A stretch of DNA of 12,668 nt, taken from contig JAHLBL010000026.1 of the NCBI GenBank assembly GCA_020625635.1, forward strand, positions 1-12,668. The letters are read 5' to 3'. This DNA comes from a bacterium (lineage in GTDB: Bacteria; Bacillota; Clostridia; Oscillospirales; Acutalibacteraceae). The translations under genes were made by a program, and so were the position numbers. Position 1 is the first letter of the stretch. Each line of letters begins with the position of its first letter. The notes beneath the pieces were generated by a model. The model saw only the letters and a program-made list of their open reading frames with translations. It ran no database searches and was not told the origin of the DNA. Below are positions 1-7,505 of this stretch, piece by piece.

Positions 1-92
1 TTGCCGATATCCTCGGATATCTTTTTGATTGATTTTCCTGTACAAATTCCTGCTTCGATAACTATCCTGTCGCTTAATGTGATTTGTTTCAT
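1..92 (-). CDS. IS30-type transposase, N-terminal fragment (cut by window edge)
   Basis: Reading the minus strand from an ATG at 92-90 gives an open frame of 30 codons to the window edge, beginning MKQITLSDRIVIEAGICTGK and continuing SIKKISEDIG. A good Shine-Dalgarno (AAAGAGG, minus-strand sense of 98-104) sits 5 bases before the ATG. The pattern 'L(S/T)-x-x-x-R-I-x-I-E-x-G-x-x-x-G-K-S-x-x-x-I-(A/S)-x-x-(I/L)-G' is the N-terminal helix-turn-helix seen in IS30-family transposases, which bind the element's terminal repeats. Only the first half of that HTH is visible; the DDE catalytic domain would lie left of the window. It is divergent from the next gene. A stand-alone HTH regulator is the alternative. 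The family call is inference from a short match. Confidence 0.6.
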   Translation of the reverse strand, partial: MKQITLSDRIVIEAGICTGKSIKKISEDIG

Positions 93-1493
93 GATTACCT
101 CTTTCCCGCAGACAGTAATCACTCAATATCACACTACCTTATTGCAAAACTAAACGCAATGGTTTTTGCTGATTTTTCCTATTTTTCTTTACATTTAATT
201 TTGCAATTAACGTTACAGTCGTTATCTATTAATAAATACGAAGAGACGGTTATTGTACATCTGACAAATAAAGACGGGAAAATAATATGGACAAACGATT
301 ACGTTTTAACCGAAAAAAACGGAAAAAGAATATTGGCAGTTCAGTTGTATAATGATGCATTGGAATTATCTGCCAGAATGCCAAATGATTTTAATAGACC
401 TTATTTATTAAAAAAAATAATCAGAGAAGGTTATGGAGATAAGGATAACGATTTATGTATTGATGATAGATATGTATTGATTAAAAAAGACAATATTGAA
501 TTGATCGAAAAAATCATTCTGGATGAGGTTGAATATATGATGCCTGTAGTGTATGTTACACAAGTGGCTTATACAGGCAATTACCGGGTGAACTATACCG
601 AGTTAGCTAAAGACCTTGCGGGAATCGCACATGTTTTAGTAGAAAAAGATAGAAACGTATCAAAAAGACTTCAGGAAACTACTGACGGAAAAAATCCGTA
701 TAATTCTGCTGTTCAAATTTATTTCGGAAAGGGAGCAAGTCAAAGGATCCTATATACGAGCGGTAATCAGTGGTCGTTTAGAAAAGAAATTGTCAATACC
801 GTTTGCCGCAGGTTATCATTAAGTAAAATAGATGATGATTTATCGTGGTCAAAAATAAGATTCAAAAAAACAGTTGAATCTATGATAAAAAATGAGAACT
901 ACAACGAAGAACTCATTAAAATGTATGAGGAAGAACTTAGCAAGAAAGATTTCGACATAGATCAACGAAACAACAGAATTAAAATACTTGAAGAAAAAAA
1001 TAATGAGTTGCATAGTCAGGTTGACTATTACAGGTTTTCACTCGAGAATAAGAGCGCTGGTTCCAGTGAATATGGTTCAATTGTATTGGATTCTCAAGAG
1101 ATTGATTTTTTTGAAAACGAACAAAATGATATTATCTTAAAACTTATAAAGAAAGAAATAAATACAATGCAAGCAGATATAAACCAGACGGAAACAAGAA
1201 AATATCACGTTTTAAAGAGTATAATGCAACAAAACGAAATCAAAAATGATGCTGATAATATTATACAGGAAATACGTAATCTGTTCTCAGGCGGAGCCAA
1301 AATAAACAGAGCATTTAAGAGCAAACTTAAGGAACTGGGTTTTAAGATTAACGAAACAGGCAAACACTATGAGCTGTTGTATAGAGATGACAGCAGATAC
1401 AGCTTTACTCTTGCCAGAACTACCAGTGACGGAAGATCATTTAAAAATATGGGAACAAAGATATTAAAAAATGTTTTCGGAGTAAATGATTGA
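84..1493 (+). CDS. Uncharacterised coiled-coil protein with HicA-like C-terminal module; start uncertain, possibly 5'-truncated
   Basis: The open frame is 469 codons and clearly coding from about codon 50 onward. I do not recognise a named protein. Visible parts: an N-terminal mixed alpha/beta region with 'GKRILAVQLY', 'MPVVYVTQ' and 'LAKDLAGIAHVLVEKD', resembling conserved uncharacterised bacterial proteins; a charged heptad-rich segment (about residues 265-325, many E/K/N) that looks like a coiled coil; and a C-terminal module (about 405-469) with G426-K-H428-Y followed by strand-rich sequence and 'TTSDGRSFKN', which resembles the HicA mRNA-interferase fold, where the equivalent His is catalytic. 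No Shine-Dalgarno precedes the ATG at 84 or the in-frame ATG at 159, and the 84 start overlaps the divergent transposase. The first ~45 codons are low-complexity and may be insertion-element or non-coding sequence. The gene is markedly more AT-rich than those to its right, consistent with acquired DNA. A defence or toxin role is only a guess. Confidence 0.6.
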   Translation: MFHDYLFPADSNHSISHYLIAKLNAMVFADFSYFSLHLILQLTLQSLSINKYEETVIVHLTNKDGKIIWTNDYVLTEKNGKRILAVQLYNDALELSARMPNDFNRPYLLKKIIREGYGDKDNDLCIDDRYVLIKKDNIELIEKIILDEVEYMMPVVYVTQVAYTGNYRVNYTELAKDLAGIAHVLVEKDRNVSKRLQETTDGKNPYNSAVQIYFGKGASQRILYTSGNQWSFRKEIVNTVCRRLSLSKIDDDLSWSKIRFKKTVESMIKNENYNEELIKMYEEELSKKDFDIDQRNNRIKILEEKNNELHSQVDYYRFSLENKSAGSSEYGSIVLDSQEIDFFENEQNDIILKLIKKEINTMQADINQTETRKYHVLKSIMQQNEIKNDADNIIQEIRNLFSGGAKINRAFKSKLKELGFKINETGKHYELLYRDDSRYSFTLARTTSDGRSFKNMGTKILKNVFGVND

Positions 1494-1554
1494 AAAAACG
1501 GTGTCCATCCCCGCCGTCGCTCATCTGGTGAATATCACGTTATAATAGAAACAG

Positions 1555-1590
1555 AAGCCAAGGGCAATACTCCTTTGGTTTTTGTTTTTT
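1555..1590 (+). terminator. Intrinsic terminator after the coiled-coil/HicA-like gene
   Basis: Stem 1555-1564 pairs with 1572-1581 (AAGCCAAGGG with CCTTTGGTTT, with G-U wobbles) around a 7-base loop, followed by a T-rich run (1579-1590, interrupted by one G). It lies 62 bases after the stop codon of the upstream gene. Confidence 0.7.
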
Positions 1591-1834
1591 GTATGTGAAT
1601 AAATTAACGCAAAATATTATTGTGCAAAAATCGAAATATGCCGAAAATAAGTCTGCCTTTTTTGCTCACTTTATGCACAAACAGGCACTGAATTTGTCCA
1701 AAGTGACGAATATTGAAAACTTGCATTTATAATTCTAAAATAGAATAATAACCCTGATTCCCTTTGCTATAATTCTCATTGTGAAATATTATGATACGAA
1801 AGTATCGGTAGTTTCAAATTCAAAAGATGAATTT
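1591..1834 (+). promoter_or_regulatory. AT-rich upstream region of the surface-protein gene, with candidate promoter
   Basis: This gene-free stretch should hold the promoter for the adhesin. Two perfect TATAAT hexamers are present (1728-1733 and 1768-1773), but neither has a good -35 at 16-18 bases, so the promoter may need an activator; I favour 1768-1773 because it is closest to the gene. Upstream lies an inverted repeat, TCACTTT (1666-1672) and AAAGTGA (1700-1706), and a TGTGCA/TGCACA pair (1621-1626, 1674-1679), which could be operator half-sites. In the 5' UTR, GATAC-GAAA-GTATC (1793-1806) forms a small hairpin with a GNRA tetraloop. No small gene is seen. Confidence 0.4.
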
Positions 1835-1848
1835 AGGAGGAAGGAACT

Positions 1849-4800
1849 TTGAAAGCACAAAAAATGATTGCTAAGAGAATCGTTCCCGTAGGACTTGCTG
1901 TACTGCTTATCATCGCGACTTTCGCGGTAGCTCTCAGCGCCTCTAAAACAGAGGTCGGCGCTACAACGGGTGAGACAGCGGATTTCTCGAACGTTCCGAT
2001 TGGCAAAGGCGACAATTCGGCTGACGCTTACTGGGTAGACGCCACATACTATGACTATCTCACAGACGCTGAGAAGGGCGACAAGTGGCTTGAGCCCGAG
2101 AAGTCAGGTACAGGATATAACGGTTCCAAGGACGACTGGTATCCTTACGATCAGTTCAACCGCTTTATCAGCAACAATTCGGGAGCAACCAAGTATCCTC
2201 TTTATTTTGGAAACTTCTGTAACACATGGGATTCCTATCCTTATGACTGGGATTCAAAGACATACACCACTCACGGTGGTCCCTATGACGAGGTAACAGC
2301 GCCTCTCAAAGGCTTTAAGTACATTGTTGACAACTCCAACTCTCTTGCGGACTATCATCATTCCGTTGACGGTCTTGCAGCCGATTCTCTTACTGACGAC
2401 GGCAGCATCAAGAGCGCTCAGGGCGACGCTATGCCCCAGTTCAACAACGATCTTCTCCAGCAGAACAATATGGCTAAGATCATCACCTCCTCATTCCCGT
2501 TCAGACAGTCAAAGAACGGCGAGGTTACAACCTACTCTTTCGATTCCACAGACGGTAAGGACAACGTGTTCTTTAAGTGGAACGGCAAAACCCCCACAGA
2601 GGTCGGTTACGGCCAGGGCGGCGAGTACGGCGTTGAGGACGGTCTTAAGTACTTTATGAAGGACGAGGACTCCACAATCGGTATCTTCCCCTTCAACAAC
2701 ACCGACAAGACTTCAGCGGGCCGCGGCGGTAACGACAACCTCGATTACGGCTTCGGTATCAAGATGAACATCGACTTCAAGGTTCCCGTTGACGGACTTC
2801 TCCCCGACGGCAGCCCCGTTAAGTTTGAGTACACAGGCGACGATGATCTCTGGGTTTACATCACGGATCCTGAGACCAAGAAGTCCGAGCTCGTTCTCGA
2901 CCTCGGCGGCGACCATAAGAAGGCGTCAGGTTCGCTTAACTTCAACACTCTTGAGTCTGTAGTTGACAACTCCGTTGACTGTGACGCAGAGGTTGAGGAC
3001 GCAATCTTCATCTACGACTCAATGGGTTGGGGCGATGATATGCGCGTATGGGCTTGGAACGACGCAGGTGCCGACGGCAAATTCACTCCCCATAAGATTC
3101 TCCAGAGCGATGGTAAGACTACCCTTTACTATGTTAAGAAATCCGACGTAGGCAGCAAGGGCACACCTCTCAGCGAGATGACCAGCTTTAAGGTTGCTAA
3201 GATCGACGACGGCGACAACTGGCTTGAGCATTCAACTCAGGACACAGAGGCTCCCGTTAACGAGCGTTACAACAAGGTAACATATAATGATAACCCCGAG
3301 TATGACAAGGGCGGCTTCGCTTCCCTCAAGCCCGAGGCAAGAGAGATCAAGAAGACCTTCAACGGCGGTCAGAAGTTCACTCCTCACAAGGTTTATCATA
3401 TGACCATCTTCTACATGGAGCGCGGTATGCTCGAGAGTAACTGCAAGATGGCGTTTACAATGACTCCTGCCGAGAACAAGCTTGAGCTCACAAATGTTGT
3501 AAACGAGGCTCCTCTTAACCCCGCTATCAGAAGCACAATCAAGGACAACGAGCAGTTTGACTTCGTTGTTGAGAACAAGGACAAGACAACAACCGAAAAG
3601 ACTACTCTTAAGGACGGCGAGAAGGACAACTTCGACAATGTGTTTAAGACAAACGCTATGCTCGACGCAAAGGAAACTCCGAAGTCCGCTCTTAAATATA
3701 TCACGACATGGAACGTTATCGATAAGGCAACGGGAGAAAAGGTTGCCGAGAATAACGACGACTCCAGAGATACAGACGAGTTCGAGCTCGTAAACAGGAA
3801 GCTCTGGTACGATACAGCCGATATGCAGATCAACTATGTCAATACTCCCGCGGTTGGCGATATGACAATCAGGAAGAACATCGTTGACTGGAACGATCAG
3901 GCTCCCGATCCCGCATTGACCGAGACCTTCAACTATGTTATGAAGCTTGATTTCGCGGGCGGCACAGACTACACCGCTTATCCGCTTGAGTACACGGTTA
4001 AGACCTCAGCAGGAGATGAGGCTAAGGCTATGTCTGCTGACGGCGAGTTCAGCTTCCCGTCCGACGCTACCGTTGTTGTAAAGGGTCTCCCTGCAGGCGC
4101 TACCTATATGATTGAGGAGCAGGCGGCCGAAGGCTACAACAATTCTCAGACAATCGTTAAGGAAGGCACTGTATCCGAGGACGGCAACACTGTAGATTTC
4201 ACAAACAAGATGAATCCCACAGAACCTCCTACAGAGACAGAAACAGAGACCGAGACTGAGACAGAGACAGAAACAGAGACTGAAACCGAGACTGAGACTG
4301 AAACTGAGACAGAAACAGAAACCGAGACAGAAACTGAGACAGAAACAGAGACTGAGACAGAAACAGAGACTGAAACTGAGACAGAAACAGTAACGGAAAC
4401 AGAGACAGAGACCGAAACAGAAACAGTTACAGAGACTGAAACAGAGACCGAGACTGAAACTGAGACAGTTACAGAGACAGAAACCGAGACTGAGACAGAA
4501 ACCGAGACAGAAACAGAGACCGAGACCGAGACATTCAACGATCCCGACATCTTCAAGAAGCTGGCTGCTTCCAAGTACACTGATTACTATTCAACAGCTT
4601 CCATCGGCGACATAGTTAAGTTCCAGCTCCACTCCACAACAACAGGCTCCAAGAACTACAAGCTCACCGAGTACACAATCGTTGATACAATGGAAGATAC
4701 CTTCACATTCTCAAAGATCATTTCCGTCAAGCTCGTTAACAGCGAGACTGAGGACGAGGTAACACTCAAGAAGGGCGAGTGGGAGCTCGAGGAGACCGAC

Positions 4801-5454
4801 GAGGGCTTCGAAGTAAGCATCGGCGACGAGTGGCTCGCATCCGACGAGTTCTATGATTACACAGACGTATACGTAGTATTCGACGCTGTTCTCAATGAGG
4901 ACGCTAACATCGGCGCTGACGGCAACCACAACGAGGATTCACTCAGATGGGTTGACTATGAGGGCGAAGAGCACACCAAGGACGGCGACGAGGTTGTAGT
5001 ATACACCTTTGCTATCAACGTAAACAAGGTTGACGGCGACGGCAATCCTCTCGAAGGTCCTAAGTTCGGACTTTACGCTTCAAAGGCTGACGCCGAGAAG
5101 GACGAGAACGCTCTTGCTTACGCTGTAGCTGACGAGGACGGACTTGTAGAGTTCCTCGGTTACGACGGCGGCACATACTATGTAAAAGAGGTTAAGACCG
5201 TTAAGGGCTACGACCTCAACACAAGCATCTACGAGATAAAGGTTGAGCCTAAGTTCAACAAGAAGGGCGAGCTCACCGCTCCCGAGGACGGCGTTGTATC
5301 GATCGAGGTTGAGAACATCGCGACAAAGGTTGTCGAGACAGGTGTGCACCAGACAATGTTCTTCGCAGTTGCGGGTACATTCTGCCTCTGCGCTGCTGCG
5401 GGACTCATCTTCATCGCAGTAAGACGCAAGAAGGACTACAAGCACGTTAAATAA
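1849..5454 (+). CDS. Sortase-anchored fibro-slime/pilin-like surface protein with Thr-Glu repeat
   Basis: A 1201-residue secreted wall-anchored protein, probably for adhesion. The start is TTG at 1849: AGGAGG (1835-1840) is 8 bases upstream, whereas the in-frame ATG at 1864 is too far away. Order: signal peptide (residues 1 to about 32, basic then VGLAVLLIIATFAVALSA); a fibro-slime domain (about 45-560) with GDDDLWVYI (330-338), DLGGDH (351-356) and FYMERG (521-526); a pilin-type domain (about 670-788) with an E-box-like 'YMIEE...GY'; a Thr-Glu repeat (795-895) with three Val replacements; an isopeptide-pilin-like domain (about 896-1050); a SpaA/Cna-B domain (about 1055-1145) with E-box-like 'YYVKEVKTVKGY'; then V-V-E-T-G (1161-1165), a hydrophobic helix (about 1169-1190) and a basic tail RRKKDYKHVK. 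The sorting signal lacks the usual Leu and Pro of LPxTG. The next gene is a sortase, the likely partner. No clear YPK pilin-linkage motif was found, so polymerisation is unproven. Domain names are from motif recognition, not a search. Confidence 0.88.
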   Translation: MKAQKMIAKRIVPVGLAVLLIIATFAVALSASKTEVGATTGETADFSNVPIGKGDNSADAYWVDATYYDYLTDAEKGDKWLEPEKSGTGYNGSKDDWYPYDQFNRFISNNSGATKYPLYFGNFCNTWDSYPYDWDSKTYTTHGGPYDEVTAPLKGFKYIVDNSNSLADYHHSVDGLAADSLTDDGSIKSAQGDAMPQFNNDLLQQNNMAKIITSSFPFRQSKNGEVTTYSFDSTDGKDNVFFKWNGKTPTEVGYGQGGEYGVEDGLKYFMKDEDSTIGIFPFNNTDKTSAGRGGNDNLDYGFGIKMNIDFKVPVDGLLPDGSPVKFEYTGDDDLWVYITDPETKKSELVLDLGGDHKKASGSLNFNTLESVVDNSVDCDAEVEDAIFIYDSMGWGDDMRVWAWNDAGADGKFTPHKILQSDGKTTLYYVKKSDVGSKGTPLSEMTSFKVAKIDDGDNWLEHSTQDTEAPVNERYNKVTYNDNPEYDKGGFASLKPEAREIKKTFNGGQKFTPHKVYHMTIFYMERGMLESNCKMAFTMTPAENKLELTNVVNEAPLNPAIRSTIKDNEQFDFVVENKDKTTTEKTTLKDGEKDNFDNVFKTNAMLDAKETPKSALKYITTWNVIDKATGEKVAENNDDSRDTDEFELVNRKLWYDTADMQINYVNTPAVGDMTIRKNIVDWNDQAPDPALTETFNYVMKLDFAGGTDYTAYPLEYTVKTSAGDEAKAMSADGEFSFPSDATVVVKGLPAGATYMIEEQAAEGYNNSQTIVKEGTVSEDGNTVDFTNKMNPTEPPTETETETETETETETETETETETETETETETETETETETETETETETETETETVTETETETETETVTETETETETETETVTETETETETETETETETETETFNDPDIFKKLAASKYTDYYSTASIGDIVKFQLHSTTTGSKNYKLTEYTIVDTMEDTFTFSKIISVKLVNSETEDEVTLKKGEWELEETDEGFEVSIGDEWLASDEFYDYTDVYVVFDAVLNEDANIGADGNHNEDSLRWVDYEGEEHTKDGDEVVVYTFAINVNKVDGDGNPLEGPKFGLYASKADAEKDENALAYAVADEDGLVEFLGYDGGTYYVKEVKTVKGYDLNTSIYEIKVEPKFNKKGELTAPEDGVVSIEVENIATKVVETGVHQTMFFAVAGTFCLCAAAGLIFIAVRRKKDYKHVK
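4231..4533 (+). repeat. Imperfect hexanucleotide repeat encoding about 50 Thr-Glu units
   Basis: About 300 bases of ACN-GAR codon pairs within the adhesin gene. Both codons vary (ACA/ACT/ACC/ACG, GAG/GAA), so the amino-acid pattern is regular while the DNA is not a clean tandem repeat. Three units read Thr-Val instead of Thr-Glu (near 4390, 4426 and 4468). In the protein it is a long, strongly acidic extended linker between two folded regions. Confidence 0.95.
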
Positions 5455-5502
5455 GATGTCCGATTCCGCGAATGAGCGGTTCGGCTGAATTAGCTTGAAT
5501 TC

Positions 5503-5544
5503 GGGCTGTATCAGAATCATATTTTGATACAGCCCTTTTCTTTT
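5503..5544 (+). terminator. Strong terminator/attenuator between adhesin and sortase genes
   Basis: GGGCTGTATCA (5503-5513) pairs perfectly with TGATACAGCCC (5525-5535); weaker pairs extend the stem inward. It is followed by TTTTCTTTT (5536-5544). The sortase start codon is 10 bases further on and its Shine-Dalgarno abuts the U-tract, so the sortase most likely depends on read-through from the adhesin transcript. Confidence 0.85.
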
Positions 5545-5554
5545 GGTGATAATT

Positions 5555-6340
5555 ATGCGCAGAAAAATTTTGATTCCCATAGCGGTTCTGCTTATTATAG
5601 TCGGAATAGGCTTCTTCCTTTTCGAGCCCGTGTCAAAGGAAATCGGAAAGGCAGAGGCGGAAAAGGCGGTGCGTCAGTTTGACGAGCTTGCCGACGAAAT
5701 CGGCGTTTCCGAGGATAAGGACACAAAAAAGAAAACAGACTCCGAGGGCGGCGCCGATAACGGCTCACAGGTAACGGAGTATTACTCCGACGGCAGACAG
5801 AAGCCCACGAGGGACGATATCCTTCGTCTGCGTGAGGACAGCCTAAAATACAACAAGAAGATTCTTAACCACCAGGGCACAGTCAAGACGAAGGATTATA
5901 CAAAGCCTGCGCTTAATCTCATCAACTACCACATTTACGACAATGTTTACGGTTACATTTCCGCTCCGACGATTGGAATGCAGCTGCCTGTTTATCTCGG
6001 CGGCAGTGACAATACGATGAACTACGGCGCGGCTAACCTCGGCTATACCTCGCTTCCCACGGGCGGAAAGAATACTAACTGCGTTATTGCGGGACATACG
6101 GGGTACATAGGCAGGGTTTATTTTGATAACCTCAGCGGACTGAGTATCGGCGATACCGTGACCGTACGCAACTACTGGAAGAGAATCAGTTACAATGTTA
6201 TAAAAAAGCGCGTTGTCGATGACAAAACCTCGGATTATATGTTCATTCAGAGCGGCAGAAGTCTGCTGACTCTTGTGACCTGTGTTGACGACGGAAAGGG
6301 CGGCTTCGATAGGCTTATCGTAACTTGCGAAGAAATGTAA
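5555..6340 (+). CDS. Sortase (class C/pilin-sortase-like)
   Basis: A 261-residue membrane-anchored transpeptidase that should cleave the sorting signal of the upstream surface protein and join it to the wall or another subunit. An N-terminal signal-anchor (about residues 4-22, ILIPIAVLLIIVGIGFFLF) is followed by a charged linker (about 25-95) and the sortase beta-barrel. Catalytic residues are visible: His181 in AGHTG, Cys243 in LVTC and Arg253 in FDRLIV. I chose ATG at 5555 because GGTGA (5545-5549) is 5 bases upstream; in-frame TTG 5543 and GTG 5546 would leave no Shine-Dalgarno. There is no C-terminal membrane helix, unlike many class C enzymes, and no clear lid motif (DPW/DPF), so the exact class is uncertain. 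The partner's Pro-less VVETG signal suggests altered specificity. Confidence 0.9.
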   Translation: MRRKILIPIAVLLIIVGIGFFLFEPVSKEIGKAEAEKAVRQFDELADEIGVSEDKDTKKKTDSEGGADNGSQVTEYYSDGRQKPTRDDILRLREDSLKYNKKILNHQGTVKTKDYTKPALNLINYHIYDNVYGYISAPTIGMQLPVYLGGSDNTMNYGAANLGYTSLPTGGKNTNCVIAGHTGYIGRVYFDNLSGLSIGDTVTVRNYWKRISYNVIKKRVVDDKTSDYMFIQSGRSLLTLVTCVDDGKGGFDRLIVTCEEM

Positions 6341-6368
6341 ATTACCACTTTTCTTTTACCTCATAATG

Positions 6369-6377
6369 TGTTATACT
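6369..6377 (+). promoter_or_regulatory. Candidate extended -10 promoter for the PAP2 gene
   Basis: TGTTATACT is an extended -10 element (TG-N-TATACT) with no good -35, lying 119 bases upstream of the PAP2 start. The identical nonamer precedes rlmB at 8090-8098. Confidence 0.45.
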
Positions 6378-6419
6378 TATACTGTTAAATTGGGTATTTG
6401 TGTAATGATACTGATTTTT

Positions 6420-6470
6420 AACCGAATGTTTTAAATCTGTCGGCGAGGTCAACTCGGCGGAAGTTCGGTT
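6420..6470 (+). other. Predicted hairpin in the 5' UTR of the PAP2 gene
   Basis: AACCGAA (6420-6426) is complementary to TTCGGTT (6464-6470), enclosing a second small stem CGAG (6444-6447)/CTCG (6453-6456). There is no U-tract after it, so it is not a terminator. It ends just before the AGGTGAG ribosome-binding site at 6484-6490. Function unknown. Confidence 0.35.
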
Positions 6471-6495
6471 GAATATCGGTATGAGGTGAGATTTT

Positions 6496-7035
6496 ATGTT
6501 TAAAAGGATCCAGCAGCTTGACGACAAAATCGTCGATAACATCATAAAGCTGCGTTCTCCGATTAAAAATAAAATAATGATTGCCGCGTCGTCGGCGGGA
6601 AACCTCGGAGTAATCTGGTTCGCAATAACGCTGCCGTTTCTGATTTATGCGCCGTGGCGTATGACGGGCGTTAACATTATAGTTGCGCTGGGCTTTACGC
6701 AGCTTGTGTGCGAGGTTATCCTCAAGCACATCGTTAAGCGTGAACGTCCGAGCAACCGACTCAGCGACAGCGAGCAGCTGATACGGAGACCTAAGTACTA
6801 TTCGTTCCCGTCGGGACATACTTCGGCGTCGTTCTGTGTGGTGTCTGTCGTAATTGTCCGCGGAACTCCGCTGTATGCGGTGCTGATCATCCTGTTCTGC
6901 GCGATTATGATAGGACTGTCGCGCGTGTATCTGCGCGTACACTATCTGTCCGACGTGCTGGTCGGTATGATCCTCGGTCTGATATGCGGTGCCGCGACGG
7001 TTTCCGTATTCAATCAGGCTGTCGGCAGCTTTTAA
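6496..7035 (+). CDS. PAP2-family membrane phosphatase
   Basis: A 179-residue integral membrane phosphatase of the PAP2 superfamily, which removes phosphate from lipid phosphates such as undecaprenyl diphosphate or phosphatidate at the outer membrane face. All three signature motifs are intact: K77-x6-R84-P85, P105-S-G-H108 and S142-R143-x5-H149-x3-D153. Several hydrophobic segments flank them (for example about 35-53, 55-75, 110-145 and 150-172). The start is supported by AGGTGAG (6484-6490) 5 bases before the ATG. The length suits the short single-domain bacterial members. It appears to be a single-gene unit between a candidate promoter and its own terminator. The substrate cannot be told from the sequence; undecaprenyl diphosphate recycling is plausible in a Gram-positive cell but is inference. 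Confidence 0.93.
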   Translation: MFKRIQQLDDKIVDNIIKLRSPIKNKIMIAASSAGNLGVIWFAITLPFLIYAPWRMTGVNIIVALGFTQLVCEVILKHIVKRERPSNRLSDSEQLIRRPKYYSFPSGHTSASFCVVSVVIVRGTPLYAVLIILFCAIMIGLSRVYLRVHYLSDVLVGMILGLICGAATVSVFNQAVGSF

Positions 7036-7052
7036 CAAATCATATATAATAT

Positions 7053-7082
7053 AGGGTTCCGTATTTCGGGACCTTATTTTTT
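7053..7082 (+). terminator. Intrinsic terminator after the PAP2 gene
   Basis: AGGGTTCCG (7053-7061) pairs with CGGGACCT (7067-7074) with one bulged G and one wobble, followed by a T-run at 7077-7082. It begins 18 bases after the stop codon. Confidence 0.6.
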
Positions 7083-7505
7083 ACTTTATAGGAAACTGCG
7101 TTTTGTGCGGTTATTGTTATCAACACAGTCGTTACAGGCGGGAGAGAGTGCTCAACTGCAAATTTTTTTATTTTTCGGTAAAGTGATTGACAAGCGGAAT
7201 ATACGGATTGTAATATTACAGAATTGTTATATTTTTCAAAAGAATTTTGAGGAAAACTCTGCGGAGAATGTGGAAAGCGAAGAAATCAGGGTAAATACGG
7301 CTCGATTCGGGTTAGTTTATCCGCGGTTATTAACATTTTCCACAGAGTTTTCCCCATTTATGTTTAGAAAAGGGAAAATTACAATTTGTATAATTCCTTG
7401 TGAAAAAATAAAGATTACATCATTTTTTCACATTTTGACGCATATTTTTCATATCGGGAATAAAGATTCCGTCAATATTGCTGATAAGGAAAAGAGTGAA
7501 GCGTT
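7083..7505. other. Gene-free AT-rich spacer with a large imperfect inverted repeat
   Basis: No convincing gene is present; an open frame crossing it has no ribosome-binding site and overlaps the next gene. The core is an inverted repeat: 7249-7271 is complementary to 7333-7355 at 20 of 23 positions, enclosing 61 bases. Looser complementarity continues outward on both sides (roughly 7200 to 7400). Both arms contain TTTCCACA in one orientation or the other, which resembles a partial DnaA box. A TATAAT (7389-7394) and a TTGACG (7435-7440) are possible promoter pieces for the following gene, but neither has a good partner. Confidence 0.6.

Noticed and set aside
1501..1546. GC-rich patch and TATAAT (1541-1546) as a tRNA remnant or promoter
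   Set aside because: No cloverleaf can be drawn, there is no matching -35, and the following hairpin with T-run would end any transcript started there.
4231..4533. CRISPR array
   Set aside because: The repeat is a continuous in-frame codon-pair repeat with no spacers.
4146..4580. A 144-codon minus-strand open frame made largely of Ser-Val repeats
   Set aside because: It is the antisense reading of the Thr-Glu repeat: the lack of stop codons follows from the hexanucleotide composition, and there is no ribosome-binding site or independent support.
6418..7038. A 206-codon minus-strand open frame opposite the PAP2 gene
   Set aside because: The plus strand carries all three PAP2 motifs in the right order and spacing; the antisense product is charged, low in recognisable pattern and unsupported.
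7249..7355. Possible replication origin because of TTTCCACA motifs in AT-rich DNA
   Set aside because: There are only partial DnaA-box matches, no cluster of TTATCCACA boxes, and no dnaA, dnaN or gidA neighbours.
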